Source of the DNA: Sediminispirochaeta bajacaliforniensis DSM 16054
GTDB taxonomy: Bacteria; Spirochaetota; Spirochaetia; DSM-16054; Sediminispirochaetaceae
Assembly: GCF_000378205.1 (NCBI RefSeq)
Contig: NZ_KB899431.1
Span: forward strand, 13,446 to 54,251
Length of the DNA: 40,806 bases
Direction of reading: 5' to 3'
Part shown: positions 33,485 through 40,806 of the stretch, piece by piece
How positions within the stretch are numbered: the stretch's first letter is position 1
How the letters are laid out: the number at the start of each line of letters is the position of its first letter
Made by a program: the position numbers and the translations under genes
The notes under the pieces: generated by a model
The model's database searches: none
What the model was told of the DNA's origin: nothing
What the model saw: only the letters and a program-made list of their open reading frames with translations

Positions 33485-33534
33485 TTGACAGCAGGGCTGT
33501 TTTTTGATACGGTGCAACACCGTGACATTATAAT
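33485..33534 (+). promoter_or_regulatory. Promoter region and hairpin upstream of rpsT
   Basis: TTGACA (33485-33490) with TACGGT (33508-33513, 17-base spacer) is one possible promoter. A perfect TATAAT at 33529-33534 with TTGATA at 33504-33509 (19-base spacer) is another, though its transcript would start at the ribosome binding site. Between them CGGTG-CAA-CACCG (33510-33522) forms a 5-bp hairpin. Confidence 0.4.
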
Positions 33535-33548
33535 ACGGAGGAGATAGA

Positions 33549-33818
33549 TTGCCATCAAATAAGTCCGCCGAGAAACGGCATAGACAGAGTCAGAAGCGGA
33601 GATTACGGAACCGCATCATGAAGAGTGGTGTGCATACCGCACGGCGTAAGGTTGATGCGGCATTGAAGAGTGGGGATAAAGAAGCTGCAGAACAGGCTTA
33701 TAAAGCCTATGTTCAGCTTATTGACAAGGCTGCAAGAAAGAGTGTTCTTCACAAAAACAATGCAGCAAGAAAAAAATCCCGACTTAGCAAAGCCCTGAAC
33801 GCTCTTCAGGTTCAGTAG
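33549..33818 (+). CDS. rpsT: 30S ribosomal protein S20
   Basis: 89 residues, the usual length. S20 binds 16S rRNA and is a set of long basic helices. The family sequence is clear: NKSAEKRHRQSQKRRLRNR, DKAARKSVLHKNNAARKKSRLSK. The start is TTG 33549 with a strong GGAGGAG at 33537-33543; no ATG fits the N-terminus. Escherichia coli rpsT also starts with UUG, where this is part of autoregulation. A hairpin and two possible promoters precede the gene. It ends 22 bases before the HU-like ATG. Confidence 0.96.
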   Translation: MPSNKSAEKRHRQSQKRRLRNRIMKSGVHTARRKVDAALKSGDKEAAEQAYKAYVQLIDKAARKSVLHKNNAARKKSRLSKALNALQVQ

Positions 33819-33840
33819 GGTGGCGATTGTCCAGATTGTT

Positions 33841-34170
33841 ATGGAAACCGGTAACAAACTGACAAAAGCAGAAATTATTGAACGCATTTACGAAAAACAT
33901 GAGGTTAATCGGTCTGATATTCATGATGTGATCGATGCGCTTTTTGAAGAGTTGAAAGATGCACTTCAGGAGGATCGTGTCGTTGAGCTGAGGGGCTTTG
34001 GTACCTTCGAGATCAGAACCAGAAAAGGACGGGACCGTGCTCGCAATCCAAAGACTGGCGAGATCGTGCCGGTCAATACCCATGGTGTTGCTGTATTTCG
34101 ACCAGGAAAGGAACTGAAGCAAATCGCCTGGCCCTTACGGGGAGAAAACGGCGGCTCCGGGGACGAGTAG
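33841..34170 (+). CDS. HU/IHF-family DNA-binding protein
   Basis: 109 residues from ATG 33841; GTG 33820, 1 base after the S20 stop, would add 7 residues. Neither has a strong ribosome binding site, so translation may be coupled to rpsT. The HU fold is clear: LTKAEIIERIYE, DIHDVIDALFEELKDAL, RVVELRGFGTFEIR, and the DNA-intercalating arm RARNPKTGEIVPVNTHGVAVFRPGKEL. It bends and compacts DNA as a dimer. A Gly/Glu-rich tail of about 10 residues extends past the usual end. It overlaps the lnt start by 1 base. Confidence 0.92.
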   Translation: METGNKLTKAEIIERIYEKHEVNRSDIHDVIDALFEELKDALQEDRVVELRGFGTFEIRTRKGRDRARNPKTGEIVPVNTHGVAVFRPGKELKQIAWPLRGENGGSGDE

Positions 34171-35822
34171 TGTCGAGGATGCTTGCCGACGGAGGCAGCC
34201 GCGGGCTCTTGCGGAAAACCTTTGGGGAGCTGGGGCTGCTTTCGCTGTCCGCCTTTCTGTTTGCTTTCTCATTTCCGAGCTTTATTTCAATTGACGGTCT
34301 ATGGCCGTTGGTTTTTATTGCCCTTATTCCGATTGTCCCTGTTATTCGGCGTTGTTCTTGGGCTGCGGCCCCCTTCTACGGCGCTTTTTACGGTTTCCTT
34401 TCATATGCTATTTTTAATTACTGGCTGACCACATTTCATCCTCTGGCGATTTTTATCGTTCCTGTGATTTATGCTGTCTATTTTCTTGTTCTCTTTCCTG
34501 CCTTGAAGGCCGTTGACCTGTTCTTTCCCCGATATGCGTATTGGATTCAGGCCGTTGTCTGGGTTGCCTACGAGTATTTAAGAACTCAGGGTTTTCTTGG
34601 ATATCCCTATGGCAATCTCGGCTATGCACTCTACAAGGTACTTCCCGTGATTCAGATTTCCGAACTGACCGGGGTTTGGGGCGTGAGTTTTCTCATCGCT
34701 CTTATCGGCTTCTTCCTTGGCCATGCCCTTTTGTTTACCTTTGAGTATGATGCCTCTTTCCTTGCCTCTCTTAAGGTTTGGTTTGGTCGCCGAAAAGCGG
34801 CCCTTGCCGTTTGTTCCGTATTGCTTGCTGGTACTTTGATCTTCGGTTTTGTCGTCATGCGAGGCAATTACGATGATCAACGTCCCTGGAAGGTGGCTCT
34901 TATACAACATAATGCGGACACCTGGAAAGGGGGGCTTCCTACCTATAGACGCAATCTAAGAACCATGATTGCCTTGAGTGATCGTGCGTTGGCGGCAGAT
35001 GAACCAGAAGCGGTTATTTGGTCGGAAACCGCCTTTGTACCTGGTGTCGATTGGCATAGCCGTTATCGAACCGATTCTGAGCGTTATGCTTTGGTTGAGG
35101 AGTTGCGGAATTACCTTGCCGATAAATCTGTTCCCTTTATTCTGGGGAACGATGACGGGCAAAAGGCCGATCCTGGGTTGCCTCCGATTCTGTCCGACGG
35201 AAGGCTGAACCGTGTCGACTATAATGCCGTGTTGCTGTATGAAAATGGGAAACTGCGGCAGACCTATCGGAAAACACATTTGGTGCCCTTTACCGAGAAT
35301 TTTCCCTATAAAAAGCTCTTTCCCGGGTTTTACCAACTTCTGGTTGATCATAATTACCATTTTTGGGAAAAGGGTACCGAATATACGGTTTTTGAGACCG
35401 ATAATGGGGTGCGTTTCTCCACCCCCATCTGCTTTGAGGATGTATTCGGTTATCTTTCCCGGCGTTTCGTCCGAAACGGGGCAGATGTTATTGTAAATTT
35501 AACAAATGATTCCTGGTCCGGTTCTGTTGCAGCCCAGATGCAACATATGGGTATGGCTGTGTTTCGGGCCGTTGAGCTTAGACGTAGCGTCATCCGCAGC
35601 AGCAACAGCGGCATGACCTGTACTATTAATCCTGACGGAAGACTTACCGGTATGCTTGGACCCTTTGTTGAGGATTATTATATAGGTTCCGTACCGATCT
35701 ATGCAGAGCGTAATACCCTGTATTATCATTGGGGGGATTGGTTCCCTCTCGTCATGTTGTTTCTTGGCCTTGTTTTTCTTCTTGTAGGCGGGGTGAGAAA
35801 AATTGTGCTTCGAAAGAACTAA
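34170..35822 (+). CDS. lnt: Apolipoprotein N-acyltransferase
   Basis: 550 residues, the normal size. Lnt adds the third acyl chain to lipoproteins at the periplasmic face of the inner membrane. The N-terminal part has about seven membrane helices (to about residue 230). The C-terminal carbon-nitrogen hydrolase domain holds the catalytic triad E286 (VIWSETAF), K368 (YRKTHLVPF) and C421 (TPICFED). A last membrane helix (about 525-545) closes the protein. The start is GTG 34170, overlapping the HU stop; ATG 34179 is possible. Its presence supports a two-membrane envelope with triacylated lipoproteins. Confidence 0.95.
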   Translation: MSRMLADGGSRGLLRKTFGELGLLSLSAFLFAFSFPSFISIDGLWPLVFIALIPIVPVIRRCSWAAAPFYGAFYGFLSYAIFNYWLTTFHPLAIFIVPVIYAVYFLVLFPALKAVDLFFPRYAYWIQAVVWVAYEYLRTQGFLGYPYGNLGYALYKVLPVIQISELTGVWGVSFLIALIGFFLGHALLFTFEYDASFLASLKVWFGRRKAALAVCSVLLAGTLIFGFVVMRGNYDDQRPWKVALIQHNADTWKGGLPTYRRNLRTMIALSDRALAADEPEAVIWSETAFVPGVDWHSRYRTDSERYALVEELRNYLADKSVPFILGNDDGQKADPGLPPILSDGRLNRVDYNAVLLYENGKLRQTYRKTHLVPFTENFPYKKLFPGFYQLLVDHNYHFWEKGTEYTVFETDNGVRFSTPICFEDVFGYLSRRFVRNGADVIVNLTNDSWSGSVAAQMQHMGMAVFRAVELRRSVIRSSNSGMTCTINPDGRLTGMLGPFVEDYYIGSVPIYAERNTLYYHWGDWFPLVMLFLGLVFLLVGGVRKIVLRKN

Positions 35823-35843
35823 TCTTTCATTTTGGGGCTATCA

Positions 35844-35877
35844 TTGACAAGACGCAGTTCATATAGGAAGATATAAT
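35844..35877 (+). promoter_or_regulatory. Possible promoter of the response-regulator operon
   Basis: Perfect TTGACA (35844-35849) and a perfect TATAAT (35872-35877) are present, but the 22-base spacing is too long for one standard promoter. Either element may act with a weaker partner. AAGGA at 35882-35887 is the ribosome binding site of the gene at 35894. Confidence 0.35.
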
Positions 35878-35893
35878 AACGAAGGACGTTCCG

Positions 35894-36631
35894 ATGGAAG
35901 AAAGAACCAAAATTCTTATTGTTGACGACGAACCAATAAATCTCGATTTTTTCGATGTAATGCTTAGTAAGCTCGGTTTTGAGATCGGCAGGGCTGAGGA
36001 TGGTGAGGAAGCCCTTGAGCAGATTAAAGCTTTCAATCCCGATCTTATTATTTTGGATAATGTGATGCCGAAGATGTCTGGGTGGCAGGTAACCCGCATC
36101 GTTAAACAGGATCCTTTGTTTGAAAAGTATCATGATATTCCCATTATCATGTTTTCGGCCATGGATGATGTGAAGGATAAGATAGAGGGATTTGAGCTGG
36201 GGGTGGAAGATTACATCACGAAGCCCTTTAATTTTTCCGAGGTTCTTGCTCGGATTCGGGCGGTCCTGCGAGGAAAGGAGCTCTATCAGCAGATCCTGCA
36301 TCGTGAGAAAGAGATCGCCGTTTCAATCGATTTGCGGAGACGGTTTGATTCCTTTGCCGATCAGGCGAAAGAATCTCTCGGCACATTGCTTTCCGCCTGT
36401 GAGCATGTGAAAGCGGATGATGAGAATGCCATTACGGGCTATCTTGGAAAGGTCCATGATGAGGTTGATGCTGTTCTCCGCTCCCTTGATCTTCTCGAGA
36501 AGGAGATACATGAACGAAGGTCTGAGCCTCTGATTGGCAGTTCGGCACTTGATGATCTTGATAAACGTTTTGACAGTCACTTTCGTCGGCTTAAGGAAAA
36601 TGCCGACACTATGGGGGAAGTGAGGGAATAG
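35894..36631 (+). CDS. Response regulator with an uncharacterised helical output region
   Basis: 245 residues. The receiver domain (1-125) has the acidic pair D11-D12, the phosphorylated D55 in IILDNVMPK, the Ser of MFSAMDD and the Lys of ITKPF, so it should be active. The rest (about 126-245) is helical, charged and not a recognised output domain: no HTH, cyclase, GGDEF or HD motif. No kinase is encoded nearby. It is followed by a cyclase-tail-like small protein, a bactofilin and cinA with short gaps. The output is probably protein-protein binding. Confidence 0.9.
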   Translation: MEERTKILIVDDEPINLDFFDVMLSKLGFEIGRAEDGEEALEQIKAFNPDLIILDNVMPKMSGWQVTRIVKQDPLFEKYHDIPIIMFSAMDDVKDKIEGFELGVEDYITKPFNFSEVLARIRAVLRGKELYQQILHREKEIAVSIDLRRRFDSFADQAKESLGTLLSACEHVKADDENAITGYLGKVHDEVDAVLRSLDLLEKEIHERRSEPLIGSSALDDLDKRFDSHFRRLKENADTMGEVRE

Positions 36632-36632
36632 G

Positions 36633-36854
36633 GTGGTTGGTGAAGAGAAGTTAAAGGTTCTTGAACTTTTTGCCGAAGGTCGTAAACAGTACAAGCTCAT
36701 GGACTTTGCTTCGGCCAAGGATTTGTTTGCCCAGGCTCTCCGTCTGGACGCGGAAGATGGCCCGTCAAGGGTCTATTATGCTCGTTGTAAGCATTACATT
36801 GAGAATCCACCCCCTGATGATTGGGACGGTGTGTTTGTCATGCAAACCAAATAG
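36633..36854 (+). CDS. Small TPR-like protein resembling the C-terminal tail of class III adenylate cyclases
   Basis: 73 residues from GTG 36633, 1 base after the response-regulator stop. The sequence forms one TPR-like helical pair (GRKQYKLMDFASAKDLFAQAL) and then DGPSRVYYARCKHYIENPPPDDWDGV. The latter closely matches the conserved end of many bacterial class III adenylate/guanylate cyclases (DGPS....RC.....PPPDWDGV....K). Here it stands alone, without a cyclase domain. The gene is short but has a normal composition and fits between coupled genes, so it looks real. It could interact with cyclases elsewhere in the genome, or compete with their tails; this is an inference. Confidence 0.75.
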   Translation: MVGEEKLKVLELFAEGRKQYKLMDFASAKDLFAQALRLDAEDGPSRVYYARCKHYIENPPPDDWDGVFVMQTK

Positions 36855-36890
36855 GAAGTACTCACAGGAAGCATACACGGAATAATCACT

Positions 36891-37304
36891 ATGGCAAGAC
36901 AACAAAATAAGCGAAAAGCTTCTGCAACGGCAACGACTTTGGGGCCTCAGACGGTTCTAAAGGGAATTTTGAGATTTTCGGATTCTCTGACGATCAAGGG
37001 AGTCTTCGACGGCGAAATCGAAGCTTCCGGTCACCTTGTGGTAGAGAAGGGGTCGAGAGTCAAAGCCGATATTAAGGTCTCTTCAGCGGTGGTGTCGGGA
37101 TCAGTAACTGGTAACATCCTGGCGGAAGAGAAGCTGGAAATGGATAGCAACGGGCAGGTGTTTGGTAATGTAAGAACCCGACGACTAAGAATTGCCGACG
37201 GTGTTCTTTTTGAAGGGACCTGCGAGATGATCAAAGACCCGTCGGGTGTCGATGTCTTTTCCACTCGCGGCGAAAAATTGAAGAAGACCGTCACCAGTGT
37301 CTGA
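36891..37304 (+). CDS. Bactofilin (second copy)
   Basis: 137 residues. The beta-helix core is clear: TVLKGILRFSDSLTIKGVFDGEIEASGHLVVEKG, DIKVSSAVVSGSVTGNI, GQVFGNVRTRRLRIADGVLFEG. A basic, Ser/Thr-rich N-terminal tail (RQQNKRKASATATT) and a short C-terminal tail flank it, as in other bactofilins that bind membrane or partners by their tails. It differs clearly from the copy at 31554, so the two are likely paralogues with separate roles. The ATG has no strong Shine-Dalgarno sequence. It overlaps cinA by 8 bases. Confidence 0.93.
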   Translation: MARQQNKRKASATATTLGPQTVLKGILRFSDSLTIKGVFDGEIEASGHLVVEKGSRVKADIKVSSAVVSGSVTGNILAEEKLEMDSNGQVFGNVRTRRLRIADGVLFEGTCEMIKDPSGVDVFSTRGEKLKKTVTSV

Positions 37305-38562
37305 AATATCAGTTATCATTCTTTCAATCGGCACAGAACTCACCGAAGGGATCATCAGGGATTCTCATGGTCAGTTTCTTTCCTCCGAGTTTACCGCTCG
37401 AGGTTTTTCTGTCAGGCGAATCGAGCAGCTTCCCGATAATGACGGATTGCGTGCCCGATTTCAAGATGGCGTAAATGATGCCGATTTAGTGATCATCACA
37501 GGGGGCTTGGGACCAACTGCCGACGATATCACCCGTGATGCAGTTGCCGACCTGTTCGGAAAGAGATTGGAATTTCGTGAAGATGTTTGGGAGATGATAA
37601 AAGACCGTTTTCCCAGACTCTGTGGAAATGCAAACCAGCGTCAGGCGATGATCCCCGAAGGTTGTGATGTTCTGGATAATCCTTTTGGAACGGCCCCCGG
37701 CTTTCGCGGCGAAGTAGACGGAACCTTACTCTTTGTTCTTCCTGGGCCTCCGAAAGAGCTTCGGGGAATGGCGGAGTTACACCTTTTTCCCTTTGTTGAA
37801 CATCATTTTGCGCTTCCTGTTCGTGAGCTGAGCGAGGCTTCGATATTTCTGATTGGTGAATCACGGCTTGAAGAAGCATGCCGGGAAATTGTTGCGGACA
37901 ATGCGGACCTCGAGCCTGTGTTGTGGGGAACCAGAGTTCAGGAACGGAGAATAAGCCTCTATTTGCGAGGTGCGCGTGAAGAGGATCGGCTCCGTTTTCT
38001 CGATCTTTTGGCCAAGAAAATGGGAAAAGAGCTTGTTAGACTAGGTGACCTGAGTGCCGAACAGATTCTTTTTTCCTCCCTAAAAGGATGGGGGCTGACT
38101 TTTGCTGCCGCAGAATCTTGTACCGGTGGAATGTTAGGTTCCGTTCTTACCTCTCTGCCGGGAAGTAGTGCCTATTTTTTAGGCAGCTGTGTAAGTTATG
38201 CCGATTCTTTTAAGCGTCGTTTTCTCGGCGTTGGTGAGGCAACCTTATCTCAATATGGGGCTGTCTCTCGCGAATGTGCAATGGAGATGGCTCTTGGTGT
38301 TCTGGATGCAAGCGGGGCCGATGTGGCTTGCTCCATTACCGGCATAGCCGGGCCTTCCGGGGGAAGTGTCGAGAAACCGGTAGGCACCGTTTGGTTCGGT
38401 TTGGCTGGTAAAGAGGGCGCGGTTTCCGCCAGACAGTTCCGTTTTGGTTTTAGCCGTGATTCAGTCAGGCGACGTGCGACGGTAGCCGCCATGCTTCTGA
38501 CTGAAATCTATCTTGATGGTGATGACGCTCTTGACATGTGCGGTTTCTGGCAATATAGTTAA
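37297..38562 (+). CDS. cinA: CinA-family protein (molybdopterin-binding-like domain plus NMN deamidase domain)
   Basis: 421 residues. The N-terminal MoCF-like domain (1-170) has IGTELTEG, ITGGLGPTADDITRD and PGPPKELRGM, and in CinA acts as an ADP-ribose pyrophosphatase-type domain. The C-terminal PncC domain (about 265-405) has AAAESCTGGMLGSVLTSLPGSS, VSYADSFK and GIAGPSGGS, and hydrolyses nicotinamide mononucleotide to the nicotinate form. The full two-domain form is present. The start GTG 37297 overlaps the bactofilin end. The neighbours give no link to NAD salvage or competence. Confidence 0.94.
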   Translation: MSEISVIILSIGTELTEGIIRDSHGQFLSSEFTARGFSVRRIEQLPDNDGLRARFQDGVNDADLVIITGGLGPTADDITRDAVADLFGKRLEFREDVWEMIKDRFPRLCGNANQRQAMIPEGCDVLDNPFGTAPGFRGEVDGTLLFVLPGPPKELRGMAELHLFPFVEHHFALPVRELSEASIFLIGESRLEEACREIVADNADLEPVLWGTRVQERRISLYLRGAREEDRLRFLDLLAKKMGKELVRLGDLSAEQILFSSLKGWGLTFAAAESCTGGMLGSVLTSLPGSSAYFLGSCVSYADSFKRRFLGVGEATLSQYGAVSRECAMEMALGVLDASGADVACSITGIAGPSGGSVEKPVGTVWFGLAGKEGAVSARQFRFGFSRDSVRRRATVAAMLLTEIYLDGDDALDMCGFWQYS

Positions 38563-38689
38563 CGTATCGGATAACATCATCCCGCATCACCATTACAATC
38601 AAAGAACAAGATTTTCCGTCGAAAACGGAGCTCTTTATGCGAATCTTATATACATTCTTTATCCTCATTGACGAGAGAAGCGGAGAACT

Positions 38690-40270
38690 ATGGACGAAAT
38701 GAATGTGAATGAACCAAACGAAGAAAAAAAGCCGGAAGAAAAAAATCAAATGACGACAGTCGTTGCGAAGAGAAAGCCGAGAAGAAAAAAAGTACGGGTG
38801 GAATTGATCAAAGAATCGACAGATGTCGATAAAGATGATAACCAACAAAATACAGGCGATGAAAGTTTGATCCCTCCTGATAAAATCGGTGTCAGCAAAA
38901 ACGGAGAAGAAAATGATCCCGTTATAGCAGCCCGCCCCTCCGGTCGAAGAGGCAGGGGGAGAAAGCCTGGCGATAATGGAGAGAGGGAAGAGAAACCCCG
39001 GCTTTCTATCAATGATCTCTCGCAGATGACCGTTCCCGACCTTCGTGATTTTGCCGCAAACCTTGGTATCAGTAGAGACAACCTGATCACCATGAAAAAA
39101 CAGGAAATCATTTTTGCCGTTTTGAAAAGTCATACCCAAAGTGGAGGTGCCATTTCCGCTTACGGCTCTCTTGAGATCCTTCCCGACGGGTACGGCTTTC
39201 TGCGTTCCCCTCAGAATAGTTATCTGCCCGGTCCTGATGATATCTACATTTCTCCAAGCCAAATCAGGCTTTTTAATTTGAAAACAGGTGACACCGTATC
39301 CGGGCAGATCCGTCCGCCGAAAGAGGGTGAGCGGTTTTTTGCCATGCTGCGGGTAGAGGAAGTCAACTATGATGATCCAAGTGTCGCCCAGACAAGGGTT
39401 TCCTTCGATAGTCTGACTCCCCTTTATCCGGATACAAGGATCAACATGGAGACTGTTTCGGGGGATTTTTCTACCAGGATGATTAATCTTTTCTGTCCGA
39501 TTGGAAAAGGGCAGAGAGGGTTGATCGTATCTCCTCCCCGAACGGGAAAGACTATTTTACTTCAAAAGATTGCCAATGCCATTACGGAGAATCACCCAGA
39601 AATATCGGTTATTGTTCTTTTAATTGATGAGCGACCCGAAGAGGTGACCGACATGCGGCGTAACGTCAAGGGAGAGGTCATTGCCTCCACCTTCGATGAA
39701 CAGGCAACACGACATGTTCAGGTCGCCGAGATGGTTATTGAAAAGGCAAAGCGGCTTGTAGAGCATAAGAGGGATGTGGTTATTCTTCTTGATTCCATTA
39801 CCCGCCTGGCCCGTGCCTATAACCAGACGGTCCCTACGAGCGGCAAGATCCTTTCCGGTGGTGTGGATTCCAACGCCCTTCATAAACCGAAGCGCTTTTT
39901 TGGTGCGGCGCGTAACATTGAACATGGCGGGAGCCTTACCATCGTTGCGACTGCATTGATCGAAACCGGATCGAGAATGGATGAGGTTATCTTTGAAGAG
40001 TTTAAGGGAACCGGTAACATGGAGATCAATCTTGACCGACGAATGTCCGACCGTCGACTTTTCCCTGCCATCAACATCAAAAAATCGGGAACAAGGAAAG
40101 AGGAGCTGCTCTTAACCGATGAGGAACTCAACAAAATGTGGGTTCTGCGCAAGGTTATCAATCCCATGGATGATATAGAGACTACCGAGTTGATGATTGA
40201 CAGAATGCGGAAAACGAAGAATAATGAGGCCTTCCTGAAGTCTATGAATACCACTTCAGGAGAGATGTAG
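38690..40270 (+). CDS. rho: Transcription termination factor Rho
   Basis: 526 residues, about 100 more than the Escherichia coli protein. The extra length is a charged, Lys/Arg/Glu/Asp-rich N-terminal extension (about 1-105) of low complexity. The Rho N-terminal helical domain follows ([22 protein letters not shown]), then the cold-shock-like RNA-binding domain with [20 protein letters not shown]. The hexameric ATPase has Walker A SPPRTGKT (K287), Walker [17 protein letters not shown], and the Q/R-loop region [12 protein letters not shown]. The ATG follows GCGGAGAA. The 127-base gap from cinA has TA-rich sequence but no clear promoter. It precedes rpmE, as in many bacteria. Confidence 0.97.
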   Translation: MDEMNVNEPNEEKKPEEKNQMTTVVAKRKPRRKKVRVELIKESTDVDKDDNQQNTGDESLIPPDKIGVSKNGEENDPVIAARPSGRRGRGRKPGDNGEREEKPRLSINDLSQMTVPDLRDFAANLGISRDNLITMKKQEIIFAVLKSHTQSGGAISAYGSLEILPDGYGFLRSPQNSYLPGPDDIYISPSQIRLFNLKTGDTVSGQIRPPKEGERFFAMLRVEEVNYDDPSVAQTRVSFDSLTPLYPDTRINMETVSGDFSTRMINLFCPIGKGQRGLIVSPPRTGKTILLQKIANAITENHPEISVIVLLIDERPEEVTDMRRNVKGEVIASTFDEQATRHVQVAEMVIEKAKRLVEHKRDVVILLDSITRLARAYNQTVPTSGKILSGGVDSNALHKPKRFFGAARNIEHGGSLTIVATALIETGSRMDEVIFEEFKGTGNMEINLDRRMSDRRLFPAINIKKSGTRKEELLLTDEELNKMWVLRKVINPMDDIETTELMIDRMRKTKNNEAFLKSMNTTSGEM

Positions 40271-40289
40271 AAGATTTGATATGCGGTTT

Positions 40290-40317
40290 CCTGCCGGGAA
40301 GAGCTTCTTTCAGCAGG
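40290..40317 (+). other. Possible leader hairpin before rpmE
   Basis: CCTGC (40290-40294) can pair with GCAGG (40313-40317) around an inner GAA/TTC stem. It lies in the 77-base gap between rho and rpmE. It lacks a T tract, so it is not a clear terminator; an RNA leader structure is possible. Confidence 0.25.
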
Positions 40318-40347
40318 GAATATCGATATATTACTGGAGGCAAAACC

Positions 40348-40551
40348 ATGAAAGAGGGAATCCATCCCAAATACGAGATGACCAAGATCACATGCGCCTG
40401 CGGCAATGTGATTGAAACCCGTTCGACGGTGAAGGATATGGAGGTTGAAATTTGTTCGGCCTGTCATCCTTTCTTTACCGGTAAGCAGAAGCTGGTTGAT
40501 ACAGCAGGCCGTGTCGAACGGTTTAAGAAGAAATACGGAATCAAAGACTGA
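40348..40551 (+). CDS. rpmE: 50S ribosomal protein L31 (zinc-binding form)
   Basis: 67 residues, the usual length. L31 sits at the bridge between the ribosomal subunits. The start ATG 40348 has a good TGGAGG site, giving [18 protein letters not shown]. The four zinc-binding cysteines (CAC near residue 16-18 and CSAC near 37-40) mark the C+ form, the variant used when zinc is plentiful. [20 protein letters not shown] is canonical. It is the last gene of the rho unit and is followed by an intrinsic terminator. Confidence 0.97.
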   Translation: MKEGIHPKYEMTKITCACGNVIETRSTVKDMEVEICSACHPFFTGKQKLVDTAGRVERFKKKYGIKD

Positions 40552-40576
40552 TTGTGTTAGCGGTCATCGCTTAAAG

Positions 40577-40609
40577 GCGTTCTGCCGATATGGGTGGAAC
40601 GCTTTTTTT
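40577..40609 (+). terminator. Intrinsic terminator after rpmE
   Basis: GCGTTC (40577-40582) pairs with GAACGC (40597-40602) around a 14-base loop, followed by seven T. Flanking AAA/TTT pairs can extend the stem. It closes the rho-rpmE transcript. Confidence 0.8.
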
Positions 40610-40620
40610 ATCTACTGTCC

Positions 40621-40637
40621 GGAATCGTGGTGATTCC
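40621..40637. repeat. Short inverted repeat between rpmE and the right-edge gene
   Basis: GGAATC (40621-40626), loop GTGGT and GATTCC (40632-40637) form a perfect 6-bp stem. No T tract of note follows on either strand. It could be a secondary terminator for the minus-strand gene. Confidence 0.35.
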
Positions 40638-40672
40638 TTTACCTCTAAGCCCATGCATAAGAAGGAAGATAG

Positions 40673-40806
40673 TCAATCATCCACCGTAAAGCCGTGGGAA
40701 TGCACCTGACCCACAGCTCCCTCCCACTCCGATTCATGGGCTGGTTCCGTAAGAAAAACCTCCGCCTGGTATACAGACTCCTCAACTCGGATGCTATCCG
40801 CTTCCC
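40673..40806 (-). CDS. 3' end of a minus-strand gene entering from the right edge
   Basis: On the minus strand a frame is open from the window edge to a stop at 40675-40673, giving 43 residues with a natural composition, including IRVEESVYQAEVFLTEP and ending GQVHSHGFTVDD. Too little is visible to name the product. It is convergent with rpmE. The call rests on an open frame and protein-like composition only. Confidence 0.5.
   Translation of the reverse strand, partial: EADSIRVEESVYQAEVFLTEPAHESEWEGAVGQVHSHGFTVDD

Noticed and set aside
38668-38673. TTGACG as a rho promoter
   Set aside because: Only 16 bases before the ATG, so no -10 and start site could fit.
38465-39262. 265-codon minus-strand open frame across cinA and rho
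   Set aside because: Antisense to two clear genes; no motif or ribosome binding site of note.
1-40806. Prophage, insertion sequence, CRISPR array or tRNA genes
   Set aside because: No transposase, integrase, direct-repeat array or cloverleaf-like sequence was seen; the only direct repeats are the in-frame coding repeats at the left edge.

Overview
The window looks like a piece of chromosome from a free-living spirochaete (Spirochaetota, close to the Spirochaeta/Sediminispirochaeta side; this is an inference from gene content). Base composition is near 50% GC. A diderm envelope is indicated by apolipoprotein N-acyltransferase, a TolQ/TolR/TonB set and a predicted outer-membrane protein. Other pointers are a giant spirochaete-type coiled-coil protein, RNase Y with RicT, and two bactofilins. 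I see no rRNA, tRNA, CRISPR array, insertion sequence, prophage or integrase. Genes are tightly packed, often with ATGA/GTGA overlaps, and no gap exceeds about 260 bases.

Layout. 1-1848: 3' part of a Glu-rich tandem-repeat protein with a possible GAF-like C-terminus. 1908-5007: rny-ymdB-tlyA. 5000-5773 (minus): GerMN-domain membrane protein. 5847-9322: ptsI-der-MerR regulator. 9319-17183: a coupled envelope block of an exported NCSGF-motif protein, a 962-residue TPR protein, a predicted beta-barrel protein, then TolQ/ExbB-, TolR/ExbD- and TonB-like proteins. 17207-17872: HAD hydrolase. 17924-21313: a 1129-residue membrane-anchored coiled-coil protein with an HTH-like tail. 21448-25292: grpE-dnaK-dnaJ. 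25300-27128: an unknown protein, a secreted protein with calcium-loop-like repeats, and an RlmB/TrmH-type methyltransferase. 27125-30346 (minus): a divergent purD-like gene, dusB-like, tatD-like. 30507-33460: M23 peptidase, bactofilin, YaaR, RicT. 33549-35822: rpsT, HU-like protein, lnt. 35894-38562: response regulator, a 73-residue cyclase-tail-like protein, second bactofilin, cinA. 38690-40610: rho, rpmE and a good intrinsic terminator. A minus-strand gene enters from the right edge.

How the genes fit together. Most of the window is housekeeping: RNA decay (RNase Y, YmdB, RicT, Rho), ribosome assembly and modification (TlyA, Der, RlmB, S20, L31), protein folding (GrpE/DnaK/DnaJ) and sugar uptake (enzyme I). 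The less ordinary parts are envelope related. The TPR-barrel-TolQ-TolR-TonB block looks like a dedicated energised outer-membrane module. The bactofilin next to an M23 peptidase matches a pairing known to set cell shape in helical bacteria. The coiled-coil protein is a candidate scaffold.

Points most worth a second look: the TPR/barrel/Tol module; the stand-alone cyclase-tail protein beside a response regulator and a bactofilin; active-site changes in the PurD-like and TatD-like proteins; a probably leaderless ptsI; the near-identical 99-base repeats at the left edge; and the large coiled-coil protein with an HTH-like end. Nothing here proves a wholly new system; the strongest candidates are set out in the findings.
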